The notes beneath the pieces were generated by a model, which had not been told where the DNA came from, did no database searches, and worked only from the letters and a program-made list of their open reading frames with translations. Positions 1-9,079 of a DNA stretch of 14,504 nucleotides are shown one piece after another. The position numbers and the translations under genes are program-made. The stretch lies in NCBI GenBank assembly GCA_003024985.2, contig PXIH01S0002635.1. One strand, given 5' to 3'. The stretch comes from Euperipatoides rowelli. Taxonomy: Eukaryota > Onychophora > Udeonychophora > Euonychophora > Peripatopsidae. Numbering within the stretch: position 1 is the first letter of the stretch; each line of letters opens with the position of its first letter.

Positions 1-1299
1 TACCTATGTTTTGACAAGAAATAGGGGGGGGGGCGCCCTTGCTTGGTGGGGCGCTCTTGGTCGAGATTCTACGGTACATTAAAAACTAATTGTCTTAAAT
101 AGCCCTCTTAAAAATGGAAAATTTGATAGAATAAAAATTTTTATTAAAAAATAATTGTATGTATTAAAACATATTTTTAAACCTAATAAGCGATTAAAAA
201 TACTAAAAAACTAACACCAATTATCTAATGGCCTTCTGTCTTAGTCTTATTTGACTAGATAATTCTGACCACGGTCAACTCTATTATGTTTACAATGCCT
301 AGGAGAAAACTTCAAGTATTATTTCATTAGAAAAAAAAAAGATTATTTCAAAACAAAATCCGTCATCAATTATATTCATATTTAAACAGGCCGAATGTTG
401 TTTGATAATGGCATTTCTGCATTTCTAAAACTATCTTTGCAGGATATAGAGCAACTAGAAGAGTAACTCTGAATCTTTTGAAAACATTAGATAAGTTAAT
501 GAAAACAAGAACCTACTTTAAATATGGTTTACAATAAAGTTTACAAAATTTATTTAAAAATAGGAAGTTTTAAATTTATAGTTCAGAATGTGTATATGTC
601 CAGCTTATTTAGAATAATTAAAAAAGAAAGAGCATGTTAATTTTTTTCTTTCAGTATAAAATAATTAATTACCCCCCCCCCCCAAAAAAAAAAAAAAAAA
701 AAAAAAAATTGTCATACAGTACATTGTTTCCACTCTCTAATGGGTTTACTATTTGCTCCATTTTAGCAGGTTTATTGGATTTCATCATAAATTATTTTTT
801 AAGAAATTTAAAAAATATTTAGATTTTAGAGTACCGACCGGTAACTTAAGAGCTTCAAAGAACATTTTTCAGAGCTTTTTTTTTTTCTAAAATTATTAAC
901 AATGAACAGGAATAATTATTTGAAATATTTTCCTGCCAATAAATATTGTTTCCTAACTCCCTACCAACTAGGAGTCTACTTCCCCCTCCCCCCACCCACT
1001 ATGGCACCTGAATCCCAAACCTTCCTCATTCTGATAAATAGAAAATTTAGCTGTCTAGTAAGAACTATCTGCATTTATCGATCTCTGGCTTGATGAATAG
1101 CTAATTCCTATAGTATATAATGCAAATAAACAGAATTCTTTTCTAAATATGTTTATGTCTCTCTTTAAGCAAACCTACCTAATCCTTAGACAAATTGAAC
1201 AGGCAATGCTAATGAGGACTAATAAAAGTTTAGAATAATTTACAGCATATCCTTTTTTATTAGAATTAAAAAATAAAACTGTAAATATATTTTTCTTAC
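1..1299. other. non-coding, probable intron; no gene seen
   Basis: This stretch lies 3' of the exon at 1300-1392 on the minus strand and begins with that exon's splice donor, so it is most likely intron of the same gene. It holds a GC-rich patch at the left edge with a G10 run at 24-33, a C12-A25 compound homopolymer at 672-708, and a pyrimidine-rich patch near 980-998. Short ATG-started open frames at 634-822 and 902-1093 translate to low-complexity or AT-driven sequence and are not supported as genes. Confidence 0.55.
672..708. repeat. C12-A25 compound homopolymer
   Basis: Twelve C (672-683) run directly into twenty-five A (684-708). On the minus strand this reads T25-G12. It is the longest homopolymer block in the window. 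It could be a decayed retroposon tail or simple slippage; no retroposon body is recognisable beside it. The assembled length of such a tract is unreliable. Confidence 0.85.
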
Positions 1300-1392
1300 C
1301 TCTGCAATGATTCTCAACCTCCTCATCATGTTTCGTAGCATCTTTTCTTCTTCAGTACTAAGAGCTGGAATGATCGGTTCTAACTTTCCAGT
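1300..1392 (-). CDS. internal coding exon of an unidentified gene (31 codons)
   Basis: Read on the minus strand, a pyrimidine-rich tract ending TTCTTTTTAG at 1393-1402 precedes 93 nt that end in GAG followed by the near-consensus donor GTAAGAAAA (1299-1291). Of the three frames only frame 0 is open; the other two hit TAG early. The peptide starts TGKLEPIIPALSTEEEK and continues MLRNMMRRLRIIAE, an acidic turn followed by a basic amphipathic helix. The exon is phase 0 at both ends and clearly richer in G+C than its flanks, as expected for coding sequence. I do not recognise the family, so no function is claimed. The upstream partner is probably the exon at 10950-11031, which ends in phase 0. 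The downstream exon would lie beyond the left edge. A decayed hAT transposon (1585-3243) sits 192 bp upstream in the intron. Confidence 0.75.
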
Positions 1393-1576
1393 CTAAAAAG
1401 AACAAAAATACATGATATAAAAATTTTTTTTGGAAAACAAAAATAAAACGAGTGTTTTGGATAAAGAATAGTTCAATTTTAAATAAATATACTGTAGATA
1501 GAAGACAAATTCAATACAAAGAGAATTCATGCTTATCAGAAATGAAGATAACACTTACCAGTAATATAAATATACA

Positions 1577-1598
1577 ATCTAGAGTAGTGGTGCGCAAA
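1577..1598. repeat. left target duplication (1577-1584) and left TIR (1585-1598) of hAT element 1
   Basis: The 8-bp duplication ATCTAGAG at 1577-1584 is repeated exactly at 3244-3251. The 14-bp terminal repeat TAGTGGTGCGCAAA at 1585-1598 matches the reverse complement of 3230-3243 (CAGTGGTGCGTAAA) at 12 of 14 positions; both differences are C/T transitions. An 8-bp duplication and a CAGTGGT-type end are diagnostic of hAT transposons. Confidence 0.9.
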
Positions 1599-1679
1599 TC
1601 TTTTGCAGTTGGGACCCCTAATTATTAAAATGACTCAAAAGCGACCCCCAAATTATTTTTTTCCAATGTGGGGTTGTAC

Positions 1680-1858
1680 AAAAAAATAAACTATTATAAA
1701 TTAAATAGAACAAATTATTATTCAAATTTAATAAAGCTTTCTAGTTTTGTTTTAAATTCATTAATAATAATTAATGAATTTAAAACAAAACTAAAGGTTT
1801 TATTAAATTTGACTAATTTATTCTATTTACAGTAATTTACAGTAGTGACTTATTTTTT
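1680..1858. repeat. large imperfect palindrome (hairpin) inside hAT element 1
   Basis: The best arms are 1702-1764 and 1771-1829, separated by a 6-nt loop (TAATAA at 1765-1770). The inner 25 bp or so around AGTTTTGTTTTAAATTCATT are perfectly self-complementary. Outside this core the pairing continues with small gaps: CTATTATAAATT at 1691 pairs with AATTTACAGTAG at 1834-1845, and the A/T-rich blocks near 1681 and 1851 also match. It could be a foldback module of the transposon, a nested foldback MITE, or an inverted duplication of the element's subterminal region. No separate target duplication is clear. Confidence 0.85.
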
Positions 1859-1878
1859 AAATGAGAAGCTTGAGCTTG

Positions 1879-1901
1879 TTTTTATTTATTTATTTATTTT
1901 A
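1879..1901. repeat. TTTA microsatellite
   Basis: About five tandem TTTA units lie just outside the right arm of the hairpin in hAT element 1. This is a simple sequence repeat with no inferred function. Confidence 0.85.
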
Positions 1902-2404
1902 TACTATTTGTTAGAATCAGTTAAGATAAATTGTATTACAAAAGAAAAAGAAAACATAATAACATACTAAGAACATCACCAGCAACAACTCGGAGATAGA
2001 ACCATTTGGTGAAGCATATAAAGGAAATTCTATCAACAATAGCTAAATCAAGAGATTCAATTACAATCGATATGCAGGAAAATTTTTATACTAAATTCAA
2101 AATTCAATGATTTAACGTTTTTAATTTTTTTTCTGATCATAAAAATGCTTAAAAAATTAAATACAAATAATTTCTTTGAATATACATGTAAATCCTTTTT
2201 CCTTTTATTAAAAAATGCTATATTTTGACAATTATTAACATTTAGAAAAAAAATTCAATTGAAAGCCTTTATTGTAAGACTGTAAATGTGTAAAATAGTT
2301 TTACGATAAAAACTCCATCAGCAAAAAAAAAAAAAAATTTTTTAAATAATTAAAACATTGAAAATTATAAACATTTAATTATATTTATAATGCTAAAATA
2401 CAAA

Positions 2405-2770
2405 AAAAAAAAATAATGAGAAGGGTGAGCCTGGACCTCAGATAATATTTGGTGAAATATTTGAGAGTGCTACATCATATTTTCCAGGTTGTCTTTTTGG
2501 TTTTTATAGCTATTAATTTTGAAAACCCATTCTCACACAGATACAGTAGGTAGAAGCAAATGGAAGCAATGTAAGTAGCCTATAGCCTTTTCCGATAATT
2601 ATTATGGATACTCGAAGAGACAGCCAAAACTTGGAACATGATGAAGTAATAAACCGAGCACGTTATGTTTCATCGGTTGTTATGTCGATAAGTTGTTCTT
2701 TTTCCTGAATAGTAATTTCTGAACTTGAAGAAATTGCGAAAGAAAACGGATCTCGAATCCAGCCCAATTC
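2405..2770 (-). pseudogene. hAT transposase C-terminal fragment (ZBED/SCAND3-like), broken
   Basis: On the minus strand from about 2768 downward the translation shows landmarks of the C-terminal half of SCAND3/ZBED5-like hAT transposases in the right order. These are WIRDPF, then QEKEQLIDITTDET, then SKFWLS, IIGKG and LLPFASTY. After a frame shift near 2546 come YLCENGFSKL and AIKTKK of the hAT dimerisation region, and after a further shift VALSNISPNI. There is an in-frame TAA straight after TTDET, at least two frame shifts, a TGA after TTWKI and another after SPNII. In intact relatives this region forms the hAT C-terminal dimerisation domain and the end of the RNase H-like core. Catalytic acidic residues upstream are absent. 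The fragment is non-functional; I infer it is the residue of the element's own gene. Confidence 0.85.
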
Positions 2771-3229
2771 TTAATTTCGGCGGCCACCTTAAGGGTTCCA
2801 ATGACATTTTTTTTATCAAAACAATGGTAATAATGTACAGTAAATTAAGGTGTAAATTATAAATTCACTAAATGACAAGCAAATAACTGCTAAACAAAAC
2901 ACGTAAATTTAAAAATGTTACTATTACTGATACAAAAAATGTTATATTGTAATTTTTGATTATAAGTGATTCCGGCTCAACTAACAGTTAGTTTAAAATG
3001 GCAGTGTCCAAAGATTTGATTTATTAATGGTATATTAACTTTACAGTAAGCTATATTATCAAAATTATTCTCATGGCTCTAAATATTATTGTATTTATTT
3101 TAAATTTATTGAATTATTTATCAATCAAGATTTTGTTAAAACATATAGAAAATTTAAAGCATATTTCAGTACAATATAAATTTACTTCAAACTATCCGCG
3201 ACACCACCAATTTTTTTCACGACCCCGTG

Positions 3230-3251
3230 TTTACGCACCACTGATCTAGAG
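3230..3251. repeat. right TIR (3230-3243) and right target duplication (3244-3251) of hAT element 1
   Basis: TTTACGCACCACTG at 3230-3243 is the inverted partner of 1585-1598. It is followed directly by ATCTAGAG, identical to the 8 bp left of the element. Confidence 0.9.
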
Positions 3252-5700
3252 TACTAATAATAACTACTGCTATCACATTAAAAAGGTCTTTTGTAAATAT
3301 CAAGAGAAATATTAATAAAAGGTTTAATAGAAGCGCATGCAACAGTGAGTTTAGAAAAGAATAGCAGTATTAGATGATGAAAAATAGATAAAGATAATTG
3401 TTTTGTTGTTGGGTTTTTTTTTTTTTAATATATTCAGTATATATATATCTATCTAAAATGAGGATTGTGGACTTAATACAGCGAACAGAATCAACTTGAG
3501 TTGCTGTAATTCAATACTATGCCTACAATCCAAATACCTTTTGAAAGATTAGATATTAGCATACCTTTACTCCTCTTTCCGATTCATTTTATAGCTCCAC
3601 CAATAACTGTCCTGGGACAAATTCCTGGAAGAAACCTTTCTTAGTACCAATTATGTTATACACCAAAGAAATAATGTTAGATTTATAACTATCAGATGCT
3701 TTCTCTTGCAATTACTACTCATAATTATGTTTACAACGTTTGCGTCAGTATTTTACTTCCATTATGAACAAAAGCACAAAATGAAATTGAAATGTATATT
3801 CCATAGGATTATTAAGCACTAAGCACATATTTTAATGTATAAGTAATTAGAAACAATTTCCATTATAATGCGTTTTAAAAGGATAAAAGGCACAAAAATA
3901 TTTGTTAAATAAAAAAAAATAGATTTAATTACATAACATTTTTGAGTGTTGCAGTGATATTTAATTGGATCAAATTTTATAAGAAATTATTAACGGTTAC
4001 ATTTTCAATATCCCATTCCATGTGAAATTACATGAATAGTGGTAAAAATAACATCTATACATCATTTTAATTCATACATGGTATAAAACTTGTCCCTATA
4101 AGAAAATTGAAAGGCTGACAAAAAAATGCCTTTTTTAAAAAAAAAAACGATTAATACCATTTTGTGAATGCACGGTACTGCAAAACGACAATCTTTACAC
4201 AAATTGTTTTTTTTATTGTCAGTATAATTAGTTGTATTGAAACCGCTTAACTAATCAAGTCACATCAAAATCGTTTTTGTTAACAAATTCATAACTTTGA
4301 ATTATCCAATGTTGTTTTTCAACAAATTTAAATAATATTTTGCTCATACAGTATATTAAAAAAAAAAAAACTTTACTAGGCCATAACAAGTTCATGAAAA
4401 TAAAAATAAAATTGCTAACATTTGTATAGATCTAATGTGGATCGACAACTCATAATGTCTACAGAGATAAAAAAAAAAGATTAGACAAGAAAGAACCTTT
4501 TTTTAAAAAAAGAATACATCAAATTTGAAGCTCTCCTGATCACAAACCCGAAAGTCTTGATATCAGTAGTCACTATAAACCTTTATTCATTTTAGCACTC
4601 AATCAGAAATTTCAAGTCTGTATCATTTTGTTCAGAGTGTAAAGCCCAGAAATTTTAAATTAAACTTTATACTGTCAAACCTTTAAAGATTTACAATGAA
4701 TGAGATGAGATTGGAGTTGTGACAGCCAATAGGTTTCATGAAAAACCTTGTTGCCCAATGTGCCCAACTGCATAGGAGGAACAAAGACTAAGTAGTATTG
4801 TAATACATATAATGTACAGTATCTATAAGAGTATGTTTAGACTCATACCTTAATTCAGTACAAGGTTTAATTAATAATATAAACATTATGTATTATCAAC
4901 TCTTACCCCAGTTTGAACCTCAGGTCAAAAAATATTGGATCTAGCATTAGTTTGTTTTGAAAAAAAAAAGTACAGTACATGAAATCCATCTTCTAATAAT
5001 AGAACCCAAAGTTACTCGCAAATGCATGTCTATTTGAGAGTATTTTTATAAAAATATATTCTTACCAGGACAGTGGACAACCGGACAGTATCTATAACAG
5101 ATTACGTCGGTGAGCATTGAGAGTAAATGATGAGATAATGTGCTAAAAAAAGCATCACGGAAGACAAAAATATGATTTTTACTTGGAAATTTGAGCTTGG
5201 ATTACGATTAGTTGGTAGTTATAGAGAAGATACTAAATTTATAAGGCAGTGAAAATTAGAAATGAGCATTTCATGGAATAAAAAAGGAATGAGTGCAGGC
5301 AATATGTGAATATAGCTATATAATCTGATAGATATTGAGATTTTTTAAGTATATCATGATATTTTCAAAACTTTCACATCATACTGATATATTGATCTTG
5401 ACAATACACCTAAAGTATAGGATGGTTATAATTATATATGCACAGTTTAAGAGTATTTTCTCTTAAAGCTATGAATAATATTTCCGAACAACATATTTGC
5501 AGACCAAAGCAAAGAGAGGAATCCATATTATGCTTGGTCAAAGGTAGATAGTTATTCAATAGACTATAAGATCATCTTTATAAATGAAGAAAAATATACA
5601 TAGTGTACATAAAATATCTTTACAACTTTGATTGAACACAAGAAATTAATTATACAACTTACAATTATGATCTCGGCAGAATAAGATAGAAAAGAATTTT
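3252..5700. other. non-coding, probable intron; nothing firm seen
   Basis: AT-rich sequence with scattered poly-A/T runs and TACAGTA-type 7-mers, and no open frame of note. Splice-like patches near 3570-3650 and 5066-5142 were examined and are discussed separately. A slightly more complex patch at 4690-4790 has no recognisable product. No RNA gene is visible. Confidence 0.55.
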
Positions 5701-5768
5701 AAGTTTTTTTTTTCTGGTATATGAAATCACTAACATTTAACATGTGCACCATTAGTTGCATATATTAT

Positions 5769-5792
5769 GTTTAGGCCAGCGATGGTGAACCT
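5769..5792. repeat. left target duplication (5769-5776) and left TIR (5777-5792) of hAT element 2
   Basis: GTTTAGGC at 5769-5776 matches GTCTAGGC at 6235-6242 at 7 of 8 positions (one C/T difference). CAGCGATGGTGAACCT at 5777-5792 pairs in inverted orientation with 6219-6234 at 13 of 16 positions. Confidence 0.88.
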
Positions 5793-6234
5793 ACGACACA
5801 CATGTCTGTAGTGACACACGGACACGGTTTGGGTGGCACACCACATAAACCCATTATGCATGGTGTAGGAAATTGTATCTGTGACATCTGATGTCACCCC
5901 AAATATGTTGGGTAAACATTATGGTTTTGTGAAATTTCTTAATGAACAAGTTCAGCACCCTATTGTGCAGTTCCATTGCATTAGACACCAGGGGGTGCTG
6001 TGCGTGAAGCAAGTATGAAGTCATTTGAAAGTGTACTCTCGGTGATAACTAAAATTGTGAACACGTTCTCTAAATAATTTCCAGTTCTTGAAGATGTTAG
6101 ACAAGGTGCATTCTCAATATGGTGGTCTTTTTATGTACAATGTTAACTGGCTGTCATGGCGGCACACTCGACATTTCGAAGTAATAAGCCAAACTTCAAA
6201 TGGCACACTAATCGAAAAAGGTCCGCCATCCCTG
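5777..6234 (+). mobile_element. hAT element 2, 458 bp, non-autonomous, nested insertion
   Basis: The ends are CAG(C/G)GATGG-type terminal inverted repeats with an 8-bp target duplication (7 of 8 preserved). The right end also carries the subterminal CGATTAGTGTGCC block characteristic of this hAT subgroup. The interior is not random filler: it is a piece of the element's own transposase on the plus strand (about 5869-6170), so the copy arose by deletion of both gene ends. The TIR sequence differs from element 1, so the two are separate families. It interrupts the reading frame of the older DUF4817-type remnant. Removing it and one duplication copy joins that frame, giving an independent confirmation of its boundaries. 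Confidence 0.92.
5869..6170 (+). pseudogene. hAT transposase core fragment (GTF2IRD2/FAM200-like), broken
   Basis: A frame beginning after the TAG at 5866-5868 reads VTSDVTPNMLGKHYGF and FLNEQVQHPIVQFHCIRHQ, then GVLCVKQV and a TGA at 6016. A +1 shift continues with MKSFESVLSVITKIVN from 6015. After a TAA at 6075 another frame gives YGGLFMYNVNWLS up to about 6155. TSDGAPNM..G, HCI.HQE.LC.K and YNNVRWLS are consecutive landmarks of the RNase H-like core of SCAND3/FAM200/GTF2IRD2-type hAT transposases. The conserved DGAP motif reads DVTP here, and the HQE glutamate is glycine. Neither the N-terminal zinc finger nor the C-terminal dimerisation region is present. It is dead sequence retained as element interior. 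Confidence 0.88.
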
Positions 6235-6242
6235 GTCTAGGC
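6219..6242. repeat. right TIR (6219-6234) and right target duplication (6235-6242) of hAT element 2
   Basis: AGGTCCGCCATCCCTG at 6219-6234 is the inverted partner of 5777-5792. It is followed by GTCTAGGC, the second copy of the target site. Confidence 0.88.
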
Positions 6243-6494
6243 GGTATTCCAGCTCTTGCCATGAACCTTTCATACCAGTCGTGAATACTAGGTCTTGACA
6301 ATAGTGGTCAGTTATATCTAGTTCTGAACTTGCGTTTAACTGCAGTAGCAGATATTATTCTATTAAACCACAGAACACCAGGGCCTTTTCTTAAGGATTC
6401 ACGACTACTGAGTGATAATAGGAGATTTACAGCACCATGTGTCACATCAATGAAACTTTTTGAATACGGTATCTCTTTTAAATGACACCCACCC

Positions 6495-9015
6495 GGAATT
6501 TCTGTTATGTATTTAAAATATTAATGTTTAAAGTTGTAGAGATCTTTCATGTACATCCTGTATTATAGACTTATTAATTTTAATATCAATGTTTTTGAGC
6601 GAATATTAATGTTTGTCATAAAGATGTTAATTTATGACTGTGATTACAAAAAAAGATATGATCATTTTATTTCCAATCAACATTAGTTTCTTTAATCCAA
6701 TTTTTATATTTAATTTGATCATCATAACTCTTTAGTACAATAATACATAATGATTAAGATAATGAGTAAGAACTTCTGAGAGAAATGGGTATTTAGGTAG
6801 AAAAATAGCAATATTTTAGCCTTTATAACAAATTATGTCTCCCCTGCCCACACCTTTTTTTTCTCTCTCTCAGAAGCTCTAATATTAAAAACATGGGAAA
6901 TTGATTCGCATCTAATTACTATAGATCTAATATAACACAAGAAAAATATAAAGTACTGTATATAAAAATAAAGACGATTAGGAATGAAAGTATTTCATAT
7001 AATGAAAAGTAAGAATATGACAAAATGATAGCAAAAGTTGGCTATACGTTTTTAAATTTACAATAGATCTATGAAAGATGTATACATGATGATGTTCAAA
7101 TAAAATTATAAAAAATAAAATAAAAACAGGTTTAATAAATGCTGGCTTGAACAATGTTGCTCTTGGTAAGCTACTTGCTTGCAGGAATCAGTTGAACAAA
7201 GGTGAATATAAAATAAACAAATTGAATGTGAAATGGGTTTTTCTAATAATGATGTCAAATTTCTTCAATCGAAATAATTTACAACTTAAGAATAAACTTG
7301 ATTCAATTAGTAATAATTAGCTAATGGTATTACTTAAGGATAGTTCAATATACAAAATGTTATGCTCCATTCTAAACAATTTTGTTAATTTAAAAAAAAA
7401 GTAGCCTAGTTTCCCTTCATAAAAAAATAAATTAATTAACATCATTGTTACAATAGGAATTCAAATTTCAGCATCTAAAATATTTAAATTATATTTAAAT
7501 TAAGAAATATATAATTTCACAAATTTGCCTCATTACGTTATTATATTGCAAGAATAGTCCAGTTTTTTTTATTATGCAGAGTGAGTTAAGCCACTATGCA
7601 TGTAATTTATTCTACATGTACCACCCCACCCCCTTTTAATGATTATTAAATGTAAATCTAGCATGGCCTATAAAAATAAAAACAATTTATTTATTATTTA
7701 GCCAAAATAAAATTCAAATTTCTGCGTAGAATAATTGACAAAAGAAAACGATATGCACATAAAGAAAACTATTTTCCTTAGACGTAAATTAAAGAAATAA
7801 GACTACGATAGTCATAATTGCTTTTTCTTTTTCCGAAAACAAAATAGTAGGTCAATTTATGAGGACTCCATTGATCTGTTAGTAATAGTCATTATTTTAG
7901 TGATATTTTGTTTAGATTAAAGGTCATAATTCAAGCCACACGGGTAAATTGCTAAGAAACTACTAATTTGACTTGATTGAAGCCTAATAAATAAAAAAAT
8001 AGTGGTTGTCTGAAACAGAGAAGTAAAAAAAGAATGTAGCCTGTCAACAGGTGTTTTCACAGCAGTCTATTTAAAAAATTCATTTGTAGAATAATTATAA
8101 CTCTGGCTATACACACATCCCTACACACATGCCTCCCGTTCTTAGAGATCACATTAAAGCTGAACTTCTAATACACGATTGTTTTTAAAATGTTCATGCC
8201 AAAGACAGAATATTTTGGTAACAAATCCTTTTATCTTAAATTTTGTATCCCAAACAGCCAACATTTATCTTTGGGGAATTTTAAAAAAAATGTATAGGGA
8301 TTTAAAAATGTATAGGCAGCATTTGTGCAATTCAAGGCAGAAACAGTAAGATATTTCAACAGGCACTAAATATAGTAAACGCTATTGTTTCTAAAACTAT
8401 TGCGTGACAAAATAACTCCGCCAAGCATATACTACAGACAATGTTGATTAAAGGGGGAGGAGCTACAAACAAATATTTAAAAAATTGATTTGTAAATAAT
8501 ATTTTTTTGGTAATTGTCTTTGAAAGTAAATAATAAAAAAATAAATTAAAAAAAACATTTCATTTGATCTTTAAGTTGTAAATCAAATATTCTAAATTAT
8601 ATTGTGTAAACGCGTGTTTGTCATTAGACTTTTTCAATGCGTTTCATTACTTTGGGTTGTTACTGATCATGTGAACGTTTAATTTTATAGATGAAGGATA
8701 GGTTAGTCCTTCCTAAGCAGCAAAGTACTCGATCATAACAAAATGCTAGCATACTATAAACAACAATAATTACATTGCAAGTGAAGATGAAATTCTAACT
8801 AAAATTCACAAAGACTGGAATTATCAAATGACAGCATTAATTCTTCATGTAAGGACTTGTGAGTGCTTACTGTATGGAATGTTCATAATCGATGTACAGT
8901 ATTTCCCCCCAAAAAATGTCTGTAAAATACACCAACGTTTCATATATTGTAATCACTCAGTTTTTACATAATAATTTTAATCCTTTTAATATTTTCATTA
9001 CGGTACTCTGCTAGA
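6495..9015. other. non-coding, probable intron; nothing firm seen
   Basis: AT-rich sequence without supported coding content. It contains a CT-rich tract ending in CAG at about 6855-6872 that resembles a splice acceptor but is followed by an early stop. There is a 13-bp direct repeat AAAAATGTATAGG at 8286-8298 and 8304-8316 (period 18), and a C-rich spot at 7621-7634. No RNA gene or transposon ends were recognised. Confidence 0.5.
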
Positions 9016-9019
9016 TCAC

Positions 9020-9079
9020 CTTTGAATTTATTATTACTGGGATCTTCATATAAAATGCTCTTCCAGAAACCTCGTCATA
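9020..9079 (-). CDS. candidate internal exon (20 codons), same unnamed gene
   Basis: On the minus strand a pyrimidine-bearing tract ending TTATACAG is followed by 60 nt and then AAAG with donor GTGATC. The stretch is open in frame 0 (YDEVSGRAFYMKIPVIINSK) and phase 0 at both ends. It could therefore sit between the exons at 10950-11031 and 1300-1392 without changing frame. Its G+C is visibly above the local background. Against it: the donor is weak, the exon is short, and the product is not recognised. Without the splice the frame ends at TAG two codons further on. It could be a chance open frame. Confidence 0.3.

Larger units (their letters stand above)
1585..3243 (-). mobile_element. hAT element 1, 1659 bp, non-autonomous and decayed
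   Basis: The boundaries are set by 14-bp terminal inverted repeats and a perfect 8-bp target duplication (ATCTAGAG at 1577-1584 and 3244-3251). Inside both ends are short G/C-rich subterminal blocks (GGGACCCC near 1611; GACCCCGTG near 3221) typical of this hAT group. The element carries the broken C-terminal part of a ZBED/SCAND3-like hAT transposase on the minus strand (about 2405-2770), so its 5' end is at the right. The rest is AT-rich filler with a large hairpin at 1680-1858. The N-terminal zinc finger and catalytic regions are not visible, so the copy is internally deleted and cannot make a transposase. The intact target duplication contrasts with the eroded coding part: the deletion may predate a later trans-mobilised insertion. 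It lies in the putative 9.6-kb intron. Confidence 0.9.
5730..6460 (-). pseudogene. internally deleted DUF4817-type transposase remnant, split by a hAT insertion
   Basis: On the minus strand, 6400 down to about 6258 translates as VLWFN, then TAVKRKFRTRYN, a TGA, and RPSIHDWYERF. This matches the N-terminal helix-turn-helix (DUF4817-type) of Tc1/mariner-related transposases common in arthropods. The sequence then passes directly, with a frame change near 6260, to WQELEYR (6262-6243). After the hAT insert at 5777-6234 it continues with ATNGAHVKC and a TAG stop ending at 5730. ELEYRL..ATNGAH is the usual C-terminus of the same protein family. The whole catalytic DDE core between helix-turn-helix and C-terminus is missing, so this is an internal-deletion derivative. 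The open frame extends upstream to about 6460 without recognisable domain. The terminal repeats of this outer element were not convincingly identified. Confidence 0.8.

Noticed and set aside
634-822. Plus-strand ATG-to-stop open frame of 62 codons
   Set aside because: It runs through the C12-A25 homopolymer (proline then lysine run), so openness is an artefact of low complexity; there is no recognisable product.
902-1093. Plus-strand open frame of 63 codons
   Set aside because: No domain or splice context; length is within chance for this much sequence; it lies in a probable intron on the opposite strand to the supported exons.
1558-1577. Strong minus-strand donor (ACTG/GTAAGTGTT) beside hAT element 1
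   Set aside because: No adequate upstream coding interval; a donor-like hexamer is expected by chance, and the pre-insertion sequence offers only a 41-nt AT-rich candidate.
3570-3650. Splice-like minus-strand block with TTTCTTCCAG and a GTATGC site
   Set aside because: Every frame contains a stop before the donor, and no transposon family was recognised with confidence.
4690-4790. Moderately complex block resembling a short coding or SINE fragment
   Set aside because: Stops interrupt the best frame, and no boundaries, target duplication or family could be identified.
5066-5142. Minus-strand exon-like interval with a TTTTTTTAG acceptor and strong CTG/GTAAGAAT donor
   Set aside because: The single open frame is 77 nt long, not a multiple of three, so it would break the frame between the two better exons; the product is not recognised. 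It remains possible for a different transcript.
6855-6875. CT-rich tract ending in CAG, like a 3' splice site
   Set aside because: The following frames reach stop codons almost at once, and a short inverted match to 6772-6784 explains part of the motif.
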